Positions 50,366-59,501 of a stretch of DNA of 64,000 bases are shown one piece after another. Under the pieces are notes generated by a model. The model was not told the origin of the DNA. It ran no database searches and worked only from the letters and a program-made list of their open reading frames with translations. This DNA is from Bacillota bacterium (GTDB taxonomy: Bacteria > Bacillota > Clostridia > Christensenellales > UMGS416). Location of the stretch: NCBI GenBank assembly GCA_023421955.1, contig JAEZSE010000018.1, forward strand, positions 7,337-71,336, in the 5' to 3' direction. The stretch's first letter is position 1. Each line of letters opens with the position of its first letter. The translations under genes and the position numbers were made by a program.

Positions 50366-52042
50366 TTAAGTGCTGCTTTCCGTAGTAGGGGCTGGAGACT
50401 CGGTTGGGGCTGGCGTCGCCGTGTGGGTGGGAGATGGCTTGGGCGTATTGGGCGCCTCGGTGGGTGGAAGCGTGGCATCCGGCGTGGGTGAAGCGCTGGG
50501 CGTGTCGGTGGGCACAGCGTCTTCCTTGTAGTAGGCTAGCACGTTGCAGTCGGCGGGGTAGGTGTCAGTATAGAGCTTCTTTACCCGCTCCTTTTTGCCG
50601 TCCTTGGTGACCTTCACCAGATACACGTCCACCACATAGCCGTTATGAGCAGGGATCAACTCCGTAGTGCCAGGCTTCACTGCACTGCTGGGCCTCTTAT
50701 CGGTTCTATTCTTGTTACCCGGGATTGTTTTTACCGTAACGCCTTCCAGGGCATAAGTGACTCCCTCCGGGTCGGGTACGCCGTAGAACTTGGCGTGCAT
50801 GCGGTAGTCGTAACCAGACCGCTTGCTGTCGTAATCATAATAGGCAATGATTAGGATCGGCTTGTCGCTGATGTTCTTGAACTTCAGATCCTTGTTTGGA
50901 AAATCCACTGTGGCGTCAGTGCCCTTAGACATGTAACCAGACACCAGCGAATGGTGATTGCGCTCCAAAATCTCAATGCGTTCCGGCCCGCAGGCGATCG
51001 CCGCATTATACAGCGCGCTGGAGACCTGGCACACGCCGCCCGCAAGGCCCACGTCTTCAATGCCGTTGGCATCCACCGGTGCTTTTTGATAGCCCTTGGC
51101 CGCCGTGCGCTCGCCAGTGGATTGATTGAAAGAGAGCGTCTCTCCGGGCATCAGGATTTTGCCGTTCACAGTGGCGCTGGCAAGCTCGATGTTCTTGCGG
51201 CGCTGTTTTGTGTAGTTCTTGATGTTGGACTCAAACTCACCGATCAACTGCATCTCACCCTGCAGGCTGGCCAGCGTGACTGCTGCCGGCAGCGGCACCA
51301 CCTGCATTTCAACTGTGCCAAAGGCACGGGTCTCAAAGGCCGTCTTCACAGCGGCCCACAGCGCGTTGGCATCCACCTGCTCACCGGGGGTGTCCGGCGT
51401 GAACACCAGCCGCTCGCCTTCGGGCTTCGTCATGTCGTATTTCACGAAGGTGGCATCCACAGCAGCCTTGGTGTAGGGCGTGGTAAGATCACGCACTTTC
51501 TGTTCCAGAGCGCTGGGATCAATCGTGGCAGTGGTCACAAGCTTGACCGGCGTAGTCTTCATGAGCTCAATGGCAGCCAACCGCTCCTCATCGGTGCCCT
51601 CGCGGCCCTGCTTCCACGCCTCATCCAGGATCGCGTCCGTATCAAAGAGATAGGCAGTTTCCGCCATGCCAAGCTGCAGTGCAGTTTGACCGTCCTTGGT
51701 GATCATGACCGAACTGGCGGCCACGTATTCCTGCTGTTTGGCTTCAACCTGCTGCTTGGCCTGATCCCTGGTCAAGCCTGCCAGTGCAATATCATCTACA
51801 TATACGCCTTCGAAAAACGTATCGCTATCCACTACAGCGCTGCCAGTGTTGGTCGCCGTTGGGCTGACGCCGGGTTGATTGCCGCCACCGCCGGGTTTTA
51901 ACAGCGCCAGCACGCCGGCAGTCACGCCGATCAGCAGCACAAGTACCACCGCCAGTGCAAGGATACCCGGCTTCTTCGCCTTCCTGCGATGGTTTCCCGA
52001 GCTGCCAGAGCTATAATTTTTTGATCTGTAGGTCCGATTCAT
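50366..52042 (-). CDS. VanW-family cell-wall protein, second copy
   Basis: A 558-residue paralogue of the 48534 gene with the same order: membrane segment (about 27-48), two YoaR-type repeats (SDTFFEGVYVDDIALAGLTR; both proteins share AWKQGREGxDxERLAAIE), a VanW domain (GLAGGVCQVSSALYNAAIACG), a G5-like domain (VTVKTIPGNKN) and a Pro/Thr tail. The tail ends the protein here, whereas the other copy continues. A separate terminator shows it is transcribed on its own. ATG 52042 has GGAGGA at 8 bases. Confidence 0.87.
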   Translation of the reverse strand: MNRTYRSKNYSSGSSGNHRRKAKKPGILALAVVLVLLIGVTAGVLALLKPGGGGNQPGVSPTATNTGSAVVDSDTFFEGVYVDDIALAGLTRDQAKQQVEAKQQEYVAASSVMITKDGQTALQLGMAETAYLFDTDAILDEAWKQGREGTDEERLAAIELMKTTPVKLVTTATIDPSALEQKVRDLTTPYTKAAVDATFVKYDMTKPEGERLVFTPDTPGEQVDANALWAAVKTAFETRAFGTVEMQVVPLPAAVTLASLQGEMQLIGEFESNIKNYTKQRRKNIELASATVNGKILMPGETLSFNQSTGERTAAKGYQKAPVDANGIEDVGLAGGVCQVSSALYNAAIACGPERIEILERNHHSLVSGYMSKGTDATVDFPNKDLKFKNISDKPILIIAYYDYDSKRSGYDYRMHAKFYGVPDPEGVTYALEGVTVKTIPGNKNRTDKRPSSAVKPGTTELIPAHNGYVVDVYLVKVTKDGKKERVKKLYTDTYPADCNVLAYYKEDAVPTDTPSASPTPDATLPPTEAPNTPKPSPTHTATPAPTESPAPTTESST

Positions 52043-52219
52043 CAAACTTTTCCTCCGATTTGAAGTTCCACCCGAGCTGGCTCTATCTTAGTATTCCACG
52101 ATTGCACATTTCTATATATGATAACTGAACCGATGCCGTGTGTAAAGATTTTCCGCTCAACTCATTAATCCCGGAGTACTTAAGCGATATGTGCCTGCGC
52201 AAGACACTATTTTCCGAAT

Positions 52220-52852
52220 TCAATTTCCTTTTCTGAGTTCTCCCAAGCGATAAGTCAGAGCCATCAGTCCGTCGGTGAGCTGGGCGTTTTCCACAACCAC
52301 CCCTTCTATGACGATCTCAACTGGTGCAAAGTTCCAAATGGCCCGTACTCCCGCTTTTACAAGCCTGCCCGCCAGGGAGCGGGCGGCGGCAGCCGGCACG
52401 GCCAACACGGCAATGTCTACCGCCTGGTCCCCGATCACATCCTCCAGCGTGTCGATGGAGTGCACTTGGTTACCACCCACCGTTTTGCCCACAAGCGCCG
52501 GGTTGGCGTCAAACAGCGCCAGGATGTGATAACCAGCCGAGGCAAATTGCGTATAGTTGGAAAGCGCCTGGCCAATGTTGCCCGCACCCAGGATAATCAT
52601 ATTGTATTCTTTGTCGATGCCCAGGATCTCGGCTACATGGCGCATCAGTTCGCTCACATTATAGCCATAACCCTGCTGGCCGAAGCCTCCGAAGCAACTC
52701 AGGTCCTGACGAATCTGTGATGCGGTAAGGTTCATGATGCGGCTCAAGGCCAGCGATGAGATCCTTTCCACGCCGTCCTGCTGCAAGGAGCTCAACTGTC
52801 TGTAGTATCGGGGAAGGCGGCGAATGACTGCGTCGGATACCTTCTGCGCCAT
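52220..52852 (-). CDS. rex: Rex redox-sensing repressor
   Basis: A 210-residue protein: N-terminal winged helix (AVIRRLPRYYRQL, TASQIRQDLSCFGGFGQQGYGY, a perfect Rex signature) and a C-terminal Rossmann domain (MIILGAGNIGQAL) that senses NADH/NAD+. Rex represses fermentation and respiratory genes when NADH is low. ATG 52852 has AGGAGGAG; a longer frame to 52876 is unlikely. A probable Rex site lies 46 bases upstream, so autoregulation is expected. Confidence 0.95.
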   Translation of the reverse strand: MAQKVSDAVIRRLPRYYRQLSSLQQDGVERISSLALSRIMNLTASQIRQDLSCFGGFGQQGYGYNVSELMRHVAEILGIDKEYNMIILGAGNIGQALSNYTQFASAGYHILALFDANPALVGKTVGGNQVHSIDTLEDVIGDQAVDIAVLAVPAAAARSLAGRLVKAGVRAIWNFAPVEIVIEGVVVENAQLTDGLMALTYRLGELRKGN

Positions 52853-52897
52853 TGGGGCTCCTCCTGTTCTTATCAATGATCAATATATCAAAACAGT

Positions 52898-52915
52898 TTG
52901 TTAAAAAAACAACAA
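52898..52915 (-). promoter_or_regulatory. Probable Rex operator before rex
   Basis: TTGTTAAAAAAACAACAA matches the Rex consensus TTGTTAA-N4-TTAACAA except for two bases in the right arm. A shorter TGTTGCAACA palindrome lies at about 52979-52988. Confidence 0.65.
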
Positions 52916-53071
52916 TCTCTTTTGATCATCATACCACCGTTTGCCAGGATAGGCAACAATCTGCATAAAAGCACAGTTTGTTGCAACAGAAACCCCAGCA
53001 TATCAACTGAACCGATATCACAATTTATTCTCTATGGCAATCATTACATTGGAAAATACCATCGCATTCGT

Positions 53072-53100
53072 TTGAATTTCTAATTGTTTGGTGTTAACAT
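53072..53100 (+). promoter_or_regulatory. Candidate promoter of the CAP-domain gene
   Basis: TTGAAT (53072-53077), N17, TAACAT (53095-53100), about 50 bases before the start codon. The rest of the 300-base gap between rex and this gene holds only the Rex site and AT-rich sequence. Confidence 0.45.
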
Positions 53101-53152
53101 ATGCATCACAAACGGAAACGACATGCTTCCGTATAAGACAAAGGAGGGAAAC

Positions 53153-53746
53153 ATGAAGCGTATCAACAAACTTTTGATTGTGTTGTCTGTGCTGATGGTA
53201 GCAGCGATGGCCATCATGCCTGTCGCGCTAGCCGCCCCAGCCAGTAGGGTTACTTACTACAACCGTTACGGATACAGAAGTGCGCCAAGTTCATATCGGA
53301 GCACATCCTTTGCATCCGGAAACACAACCAGCCCGACCACTTCGTCCTCAGCATCTTCTGTGTCTTCCGCGTCTTCGCTGGAAAGCAGGATGATCAGCCT
53401 GATCAACGAGGACCGGGCTGCGGAAGGCTTGAATCCGCTCCGTGCGGACAGCTCCTTGCGCGCAGGTGCCATGAAGCACAGCCAGGACATGGCGGCAAAC
53501 AACTTCTTCTCGCACACCTCACCCACCTATGGCACCTTCTCCGAAAGGGCCAAAGCATCGGGTGCCAGTGTGTCGGCGGAGAACCTGTCATTGAACGGCT
53601 CTGTGGAACGGGCGCACGCGAGCCTCATGGGCTCGGCCGGGCATCGGGCGAACATCATGAACTCCAACTACACCCGCGTGGGCATCGGCATCGTATACAG
53701 CTCACAAAAGGGAGGATATTACATCACGCAGTGGTTCGGCAGATAA
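53153..53746 (+). CDS. Secreted CAP/SCP-domain protein (YkwD-like)
   Basis: A 197-residue precursor: signal peptide (about 1-28, ending VALAAPA), a Ser/Thr-rich linker (about 50-78) and a CAP domain with SLINEDRAAEGLNPLRAD, MKHSQDMAANNFFSHTSP and the GSAGHRANIMNSNYTRVGIGI signature. CAP proteins of Firmicutes are extracellular; many are spore- or wall-associated, with no settled activity. The start has AAGGAGGGAA. Confidence 0.92.
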   Translation: MKRINKLLIVLSVLMVAAMAIMPVALAAPASRVTYYNRYGYRSAPSSYRSTSFASGNTTSPTTSSSASSVSSASSLESRMISLINEDRAAEGLNPLRADSSLRAGAMKHSQDMAANNFFSHTSPTYGTFSERAKASGASVSAENLSLNGSVERAHASLMGSAGHRANIMNSNYTRVGIGIVYSSQKGGYYITQWFGR

Positions 53747-53766
53747 CACAATCAAAATACAACGCT

Positions 53767-53797
53767 AAGGCGCACCCGAGACGGGTGCGCCTTTTCC
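53767..53797 (+). terminator. Terminator of the CAP-domain gene
   Basis: Perfect 11-base stem AAGGCGCACCC (53767-53777) with its complement (53783-53793), then TTCC. Confidence 0.85.
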
Positions 53798-53928
53798 ATC
53801 GCGCTGATAATCCCTGGCAACAGGTGTAGCCACTACAAAACATCATCGCAACTGCATTGACCAGGATTCTCAAATGTATTATATTGGTGCAAGTTTTGCA
53901 TCAAACCAATCGTTTAAAGGCGGAGATA

Positions 53929-54840
53929 ATGTATAAAGGAAAACAAAACAAGCTGCCCTGGCTTTTGCTGTTCTTTGGAATCATTTGCATCTCCATATCA
54001 GCATTCTTTGTTAAGAAAGCTCATGTGAATGGCATATCGGTTTCATTTTATCGGGTCTTCTTTGCATTTCTGTTCATATTGCCATTCTATATCCGGGTAA
54101 AAAGCAAAGATATGAAGTTGAAAGGAATCTGCCTATCCTTGCTGGGCGGCATGTTTTTCGCATTTGAATTGGTGTTTTGGAATACGGCTGTCCTAATCTC
54201 CAACACAACATTTCCAACCCTGATCGTCAATCTTTCCTCGGTATGGGTCGGGATAGGGGCAATGATACTATTCAAGGAGAAGCTAACCCGCTTCCATTGG
54301 ACAGGCAATCTGACTGCGATTCTTGGGGTAGCAGTGATCATCGGGATCAATAATGTCATCCATATGAAAATCGATACCGGATTTGTGTTCTCCATTATCG
54401 CAAGCATATTCCTTGCTCTGTATATTTTATCAGTAAAAGAAGTCAGGCAGAAGAACAGCACAATCCAAGTGGTCTTTTTCACTTTCTTAGGGTGTACCAT
54501 TACACTATTGATTTGCTGCATTTTTACGGGCAGTGCATTATATGGTTTCGCTCCGTCATCTTGGGTCTACTTGCTATGCCTGGGCCTAATCACACAGGTT
54601 GGGGGATATTTCTCCATCAATTATGCTCTCGGATTTATTGATTCGTCCAAAGTTTCAATACTCACATTATTTCAACCGATACTTACCGCTGTGTTTGCCG
54701 TGATCGCCCTGAATGAAGAATTTACGGTTTACCATATCATCGGCGGAGCCCTGGTGCTGGCAGGACTTGCTTTTGCATTGCTGGTTAAAGATAATGGTCA
54801 TACCCTGAAATCAGCACAAAAAAATGATCACATGCGGTAG
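53929..54840 (+). CDS. DMT-superfamily permease (EamA family)
   Basis: A 303-residue protein with ten membrane segments in two five-helix EamA repeats; the second repeat ends with the QPILTAVFAVIALNE motif typical of DrugE/RhaT-type transporters. The substrate (amino acid, nucleotide sugar or drug) is not deducible. Composition is somewhat more AT-rich than the neighbours. ATG 53929 has GGAG at 4-5 bases; an upstream frame from 53857 lacks a ribosome site. Confidence 0.87.
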   Translation: MYKGKQNKLPWLLLFFGIICISISAFFVKKAHVNGISVSFYRVFFAFLFILPFYIRVKSKDMKLKGICLSLLGGMFFAFELVFWNTAVLISNTTFPTLIVNLSSVWVGIGAMILFKEKLTRFHWTGNLTAILGVAVIIGINNVIHMKIDTGFVFSIIASIFLALYILSVKEVRQKNSTIQVVFFTFLGCTITLLICCIFTGSALYGFAPSSWVYLLCLGLITQVGGYFSINYALGFIDSSKVSILTLFQPILTAVFAVIALNEEFTVYHIIGGALVLAGLAFALLVKDNGHTLKSAQKNDHMR

Positions 54841-54871
54841 GATATGGACTCGACCTCCTCATATGAATCCC

Positions 54872-55492
54872 TCAGCTTCTTTCGTGCAACCAGGCTCTCA
54901 CTGCCGCAACCGTTTCGTCCATCGCAATGCCGGTGGTGTCCAACAACGATATGGCCGGGTTGGTGCGCCCGGCGTTTTCTTTCAGCCACCGGTTGAACTG
55001 CACATGGTTGCGGATATTTTCCTCACCGCCTGAGCCTCTCCACTGCGGGCGAGCTTTCAACCGCGCGGCCAGCACATCATCGTCGCAGACCAATGCAAGA
55101 TAGTGCAGAGCAGAAAAATACCGCCGCTCCACACAAGGCTCAAACTGCTCCGGCACGGCGCAGCCGCACAGCACCACCGATTTGCCAGCCTGCGAAATGT
55201 TTTTACATACCCGAAGCCACATCTCACGATATTGCCGGTAGTCCGGCCCCTGGTTTGCATACTCGTTTTGCCAGAGGATATCACTTTCCATCACGACCAC
55301 GTTATCGGTGCGTTGTGCAAGCTCCAGGCACACCGATGATTTGCCCGCACCGCTGGCACCGGTAATCACAAACAACGGCAGCTGCCGGAAGAGGTGCCTG
55401 TGGCCGCACTCCGGGCAGATCGCGAAGGGCCCATCGGGGTCTATGGATTTTTCAGCGTGGTAACTGCCGCAGCGAGCGCAGGTGTTGAACAT
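54872..55492 (-). CDS. Zinc-ribbon P-loop kinase-like protein
   Basis: A 206-residue protein. An N-terminal zinc ribbon (CARC...CPEC, residues 5-32) is followed by an ATP-binding domain with Walker A GASGAGKSS (about 44-52), a Walker-B-like VVVMESD and a LID-like Arg-rich stretch (ARLKARPQWRG). The P-loop part is of the adenylate/shikimate or nucleoside kinase class. Fusion of a zinc ribbon in front is uncommon. The substrate is unknown. Confidence 0.78.
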   Translation of the reverse strand: MFNTCARCGSYHAEKSIDPDGPFAICPECGHRHLFRQLPLFVITGASGAGKSSVCLELAQRTDNVVVMESDILWQNEYANQGPDYRQYREMWLRVCKNISQAGKSVVLCGCAVPEQFEPCVERRYFSALHYLALVCDDDVLAARLKARPQWRGSGGEENIRNHVQFNRWLKENAGRTNPAISLLDTTGIAMDETVAAVRAWLHERS

Positions 55493-55618
55493 CCCGTTTC
55501 CTCACTTTTTGTTATTTAGTGCTACAGACATACTATATCACAATGGAAACCGATCTCCTTTCCCTTTTCACAATCTCCTCATTCCTGTATAATCACCCTG
55601 TCTGCACAGGAGTATCAC

Positions 55619-57532
55619 ATGATTCAAATCACATTGGATAAAGTTGCCAAACACTACGGCGTGGACACCGTGATCCAGGACGTGAGCCTTGCCATACAAA
55701 CGGGCCAGCGCCTGGGGCTCGTGGGCGCCAATGGCGCGGGCAAGACCACGATCTTGAAGATGATCACCGGCGAGCTTGCGCCGGATGAAGGCGCGGTGCG
55801 CAAGCCCGACGGCCTGAAAATCGGCTATCTGGCGCAGGAGAGCATGTCCGTGCCCGGCGGAACGCCATGGGAGGAGATGCTGACGGTCTTCGAGGAGGTC
55901 TTCCGCATCGAGGAACGGCTGCGGCAGCTCGAGCACGACATGGGCGAGCTGCACGGCGACCAGGCGGCGTTCGCCCGGCTTTCCGAAGAATATGACAAAC
56001 TGACTTTGAAATTTGAACAGGGCAACGGCTATGGTTACAAAAGCGCCATCCTTGGCGTGCTGAAGGGCCTGGGCTTCACAGAGGAGCAAATATACCGAAG
56101 AGCGAGCACGCTCTCAGGCGGGCAGCAATCGCGCCTTGCCCTGGCCAAGCTGCTGCTGCGCAAGCCCGATATCCTTCTGCTGGACGAACCCACCAACCAT
56201 CTGGATATCCAATCCACCGCCTGGCTGGAGGAATACATCCACGATTTCCCCAACACGGTGATCGTGGTCTCCCATGACCGTTACTTCCTGGACGCCGTGT
56301 GCGATTCCATTGCCGAAGTGGCGCTGACGCGACTCACACTTTATCAGGGCAACTTCACCGAATACATGATCCAGCGTGAGGAACGGATCAATTTGCAGCA
56401 GAAGGCCTATGAGCTGAACCGCCGCGAGATCCAGCGCCACGAGGAAATCATCCGCCGCTACAAGCAATACAACCGGGAAAAGAGCCTGAAGGCCGCCCAC
56501 AGCTGGGAAAAGAAACTCGCCCGGCTTGATCGTGTGGACAAGGTGCGTAACGAAGCCACCGTCAGTTTCAGTTTTGATACGGTTCGCCGCACCGGCGGCG
56601 ACGTGCTGCTGGCGCAGGGGTTATCAAAGAGCTTTGGGCCGGTGAAGCTGTTTGAGGGCATGGACCTGCACATCAAAGCCGGCGACCGCGTGGGCATCGT
56701 GGGCCGCAACGGCATCGGCAAGACCACGCTGCTGCGCATCCTGATGGGCGAGCTCAAGCAGGATGGCGGCCACTACTATTGGGGCACCGGCGTACAGCCG
56801 GGCTATTATGACCAGAAGCAGCAGGGCCTGAGCCCAGAAAAAACGGTAATCGATGAGGTATGGGACACCTACCGCACGCTAGAACCCCAGCAGATCCGTG
56901 ACACACTGGCGGCATTCCTCTTTCGCGGCGACGACATCAACAAGCGCATCGCCGACATCTCCGGCGGCGAGCGGGGGCGCGTGGCGCTGATCAAGCTGCT
57001 GCTGGGGAAATACAACGTGCTGCTGCTGGACGAGCCCACCAACCACCTGGACACCAACAGCTGCCAGGTGCTGGAAGACGCATTGCTCGATTTTGACGGC
57101 ACGCTCTTGTTCGTGTCCCACGACCGCTACTTCATCAACCGTGTGGCGACCCGGGTTCTGGAGATGCGCGATGACGGTGTGACCGACTACCCCGGCAACT
57201 GGGACGAATACCTGCTGCACAAGGCAGCGGAAAAGAACCAGAAGGACGTGGAGGAAGACGACGGCCTAACCCGCACTGAGCGCAAGAAGCAGGACAAGCT
57301 TTCCCGCCAGGCGGAGGCCGATCTACGGGATCGCAAACGGGCTGTGAAAGCACTTGAAGAGCAGGTGACCAAAGTGGAGGCGGAGATCGCCGCGCTGGAA
57401 CAACGGCTCAGCGATCCGGCGGGCTTATCCCCCGCAGACATCGAAAAGCTTTCGCGGGAACACGATGATAAGAAGAAGGCCTGTGACGAGTTGCTTGTGA
57501 AATGGGAAGAAGCGCTGGAGGCACTGGGCTGA
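55619..57532 (+). CDS. ABC-F family ATPase
   Basis: A 637-residue protein with two ABC ATPase domains (Walker A GANGAGKTT and GRNGIGKTT; signatures LSGGQQSR and ISGGERGR; both followed by LLLDEPTNHLD), a P-site tRNA-interacting linker of about 80 residues between them (QRHEEIIRRYKQYNREKS), and a C-terminal coiled coil. There are no membrane segments. ABC-F proteins act on the ribosome as translation factors or antibiotic-resistance proteins; this one looks like the YdiF/Uup housekeeping class by its coiled-coil end. Confidence 0.92.
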   Translation: MIQITLDKVAKHYGVDTVIQDVSLAIQTGQRLGLVGANGAGKTTILKMITGELAPDEGAVRKPDGLKIGYLAQESMSVPGGTPWEEMLTVFEEVFRIEERLRQLEHDMGELHGDQAAFARLSEEYDKLTLKFEQGNGYGYKSAILGVLKGLGFTEEQIYRRASTLSGGQQSRLALAKLLLRKPDILLLDEPTNHLDIQSTAWLEEYIHDFPNTVIVVSHDRYFLDAVCDSIAEVALTRLTLYQGNFTEYMIQREERINLQQKAYELNRREIQRHEEIIRRYKQYNREKSLKAAHSWEKKLARLDRVDKVRNEATVSFSFDTVRRTGGDVLLAQGLSKSFGPVKLFEGMDLHIKAGDRVGIVGRNGIGKTTLLRILMGELKQDGGHYYWGTGVQPGYYDQKQQGLSPEKTVIDEVWDTYRTLEPQQIRDTLAAFLFRGDDINKRIADISGGERGRVALIKLLLGKYNVLLLDEPTNHLDTNSCQVLEDALLDFDGTLLFVSHDRYFINRVATRVLEMRDDGVTDYPGNWDEYLLHKAAEKNQKDVEEDDGLTRTERKKQDKLSRQAEADLRDRKRAVKALEEQVTKVEAEIAALEQRLSDPAGLSPADIEKLSREHDDKKKACDELLVKWEEALEALG

Positions 57533-57557
57533 CAGAGAAATTCTTCCAAAATAATAG

Positions 57558-57587
57558 TTGCATCATGCAATTGTTTTGTGTTACAAT
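57558..57587 (+). promoter_or_regulatory. marR promoter with operator TTGCATCATGCAA
   Basis: A perfect 13-base palindrome TTGCATCATGCAA (57558-57570) overlaps the -35 box TTGCAT; TACAAT (57582-57587) follows after 18 bases. The same motif with two changes occurs before arsM at 58496. Confidence 0.75.
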
Positions 57588-57605
57588 CAATTCAGGAGGG
57601 GTTCC

Positions 57606-58073
57606 ATGGAGCACGAAGGACAGCACAAACTGTTGCGGGAGCTGGCCGGCGCACTGATCGGCAAGCTGCGCCTGCTGGAAGACAACACCCTCTCCTGCTG
57701 CGGCGTCACGCTGGCGCAATGCCAGACGCTGGTGGAGATTGGCCGGGCAGGCACCCTGAGCCTGGGCGAGCTGAGCGCCCGGATGAACCTGGACAACAGC
57801 ACGATGAGCCGGACGGTGAATAACCTGGTGACAGCCGGCCTGTGTGAACGCACCGAAGACCGGCAGGACCGGCGCTATCTGGCAATCAGGCTGACGGAAA
57901 GCGGTGCGGAGCTTTATCAATCGGTGGATTCGGGTATGGACGGGTATTACGAAGCAATCTTCGACGCCCTGCCCGAGGAAAAGCGCGCTCAGGTGCTGGA
58001 GAGCATGGCGCTGCTGATGAAAGCAGTCGTTACCTCCGAAATCTGTGGCGCAGGGGGGTGCAGTAATGAATGA
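57606..58073 (+). CDS. MarR-family regulator of the arsM locus
   Basis: A 155-residue winged-helix protein with LSCCGVTLAQCQTLVEIG (two adjacent Cys and another nearby), LGELSARMNLDNSTMSRTVNNLV as recognition helix and the wing DRQDRRYLAIRLTESG. The Cys set near the N terminus could sense thiol-reactive compounds or As(III). A conserved C-terminal Cys-Gly pair (CGAGGC) ends the protein. ATG 57606 has AGGAGGGG. It overlaps the next gene by 8 bases. Confidence 0.9.
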   Translation: MEHEGQHKLLRELAGALIGKLRLLEDNTLSCCGVTLAQCQTLVEIGRAGTLSLGELSARMNLDNSTMSRTVNNLVTAGLCERTEDRQDRRYLAIRLTESGAELYQSVDSGMDGYYEAIFDALPEEKRAQVLESMALLMKAVVTSEICGAGGCSNE

Positions 58074-58440
58074 TATTCTGCTGTATGCCGGATCAGCAAT
58101 TGTCATGCTTTGGGGCATTGCCCACATCATCCCAACCGCTGCCGTAGTGCGTACCTTTGGCAATATTTCCGCTGAGAGCAAACAGCTGATCACGATGGAA
58201 TGGATCGCCGAGGGCATCGCATTACTCTTCATCGGGTTGGTCGTGTTTCTGGCAACAGTTGCAGGCAGCCCGGGCAACCCCGTATCACAGCTGATTTGCT
58301 GGGCGGCAGCGGCAGCATCATTAGCCATCGCGATACTCGCGCTGTTTACCGGGGCTAGAACGAGCATGATCCCGGTCAAGATCTGCCCGGCAGTCATGAC
58401 CGTGGCGGCGCTATTGATGGTGCTGGGAAATTTGCTATAG
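58066..58440 (+). CDS. Four-helix membrane protein between marR and arsM
   Basis: A 124-residue protein with four predicted membrane segments (about 4-20, 43-65, 73-95 and 100-122) and little outside them. No family is recognised with certainty. GGGGGGTG lies 7 bases before ATG 58066, within the end of marR, so it is translated with the regulator. The location next to arsM hints at a role in handling the regulator's ligand or methylated arsenic, but this is inference. Confidence 0.75.
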   Translation: MNDILLYAGSAIVMLWGIAHIIPTAAVVRTFGNISAESKQLITMEWIAEGIALLFIGLVVFLATVAGSPGNPVSQLICWAAAAASLAIAILALFTGARTSMIPVKICPAVMTVAALLMVLGNLL

Positions 58441-58495
58441 CCCGATCACAATCTCGGTGCCATTATGAACAGGCACATTTTTTGAGCTCATATAA

Positions 58496-58530
58496 TTGCA
58501 TATTGCAACAATTGTTATATGCAGTTAAAT
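58496..58530 (+). promoter_or_regulatory. arsM promoter region with the same MarR-type operator
   Basis: TTGCATATTGCAA (58496-58508) differs from the marR site at two central bases. A possible promoter is TTGCAA (58503-58508), N16, TTAAAT (58525-58530); a TATAAT at 58491-58496 is another -10 candidate. Confidence 0.6.
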
Positions 58531-58568
58531 AAAAGAGAAACGGCTTAAGCCGTGAAAGGAGAAACAAC

Positions 58569-59363
58569 ATGACCACCATTCGGGATGAAGTTAAGAAACA
58601 CTACGGGGAAATTGCCGCCAAGGCCAACCGGGCCGGCTGCTGCTCAGCAGGATCCGGGGCGAGCGCAGCGGGGAAGCTGTATGGCGGAGAAGACCTGAGC
58701 GCACTGCCAAGCCAGGCGGTGCAAAACTCCTTGGGCTGCGCAAACCCGCTGGTGTTCGCCGGGCTCAAGCCAGGCGAAACGGTGCTGGACCTGGGCAGCG
58801 GCGGAGGAATCGACGTGCTGATCTCCTCCAGGTATGTAGGCGAAACAGGCAAGGTGTATGGCCTGGACATGACCGATGAAATGCTAAAGCTGGCCAATGC
58901 CAACAAAGCCAGGATGGGCGCAAACAACGTGGAATTCCTGAAGGGCTATATTGAGGACATCCCGCTGCCGGACGGCACTGTGGATGTGGTGATGTCCAAC
59001 TGCGTGATCAACCTATCGGAAGACAAGCCGAAGGCGCTGGCGGAAGCCTACCGGGTGCTGAAACCGGGCGGCCGGTTCGCGGTGGCCGACATCGTCGCGG
59101 TAAAACCCTGCCCCGACAGCATCCGCCAGCAGGTCGCCCTGTGGTTCAGCTGCATTTCCGGAGCGCTGGAGGTCAAAGAGTATTCCCGGCTGCTGCAGGA
59201 AGCCGGTTTCCATGATGTATCTGTGGAGCCCGTGCACCTGTATACCAGCGACGTGATTGAGCGGGAGGTTATCGGCAACTCTAGGAAATACGCAAAATAC
59301 CGAAGCCTGGTAAGCGAAGCTGACGGCGTATTCGCAGGCGCATTGATCAAGGCTGTCAAGTAA
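58569..59363 (+). CDS. arsM: Arsenite S-adenosylmethionine methyltransferase
   Basis: A 264-residue class I methyltransferase with SAM motif VLDLGSGGGIDVLIS and VYGLDMTDEML. The three As(III)-binding cysteines of ArsM are present: Cys57 (SLGCANP), Cys145 (SNCVINLS) and Cys195 (WFSCISGAL). An extra CC pair (24-25) lies in the N-terminal helix region, as in many ArsM. It methylates As(III) stepwise to mono-, di- and trimethyl forms. MAs(III), the toxic product, is the substrate of ArsP encoded at 25738-26835. AAGGAG at 8 bases. Confidence 0.94.
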   Translation: MTTIRDEVKKHYGEIAAKANRAGCCSAGSGASAAGKLYGGEDLSALPSQAVQNSLGCANPLVFAGLKPGETVLDLGSGGGIDVLISSRYVGETGKVYGLDMTDEMLKLANANKARMGANNVEFLKGYIEDIPLPDGTVDVVMSNCVINLSEDKPKALAEAYRVLKPGGRFAVADIVAVKPCPDSIRQQVALWFSCISGALEVKEYSRLLQEAGFHDVSVEPVHLYTSDVIEREVIGNSRKYAKYRSLVSEADGVFAGALIKAVK

Positions 59364-59375
59364 CCCCCTGCCGCA

Positions 59376-59404
59376 CCCGGCTCCATCAAAACGCTGGAGC
59401 CGGG
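59376..59404 (+). other. Hairpin after arsM without T-run
   Basis: 10-base stem CCCGGCTCCA (59376-59385) and complement (59395-59404). It could be a weak terminator or an mRNA stabiliser before the nitroreductase gene. Confidence 0.5.
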
Positions 59405-59501
59405 CCGGCTGCTGCTCAAGAATCATTTCATAAAGCATCATAACGTGGTACTATATGCAGATGGACCAGCCACCGCAGGCGGACTTAAGGAGGCACGCAG
59501 C

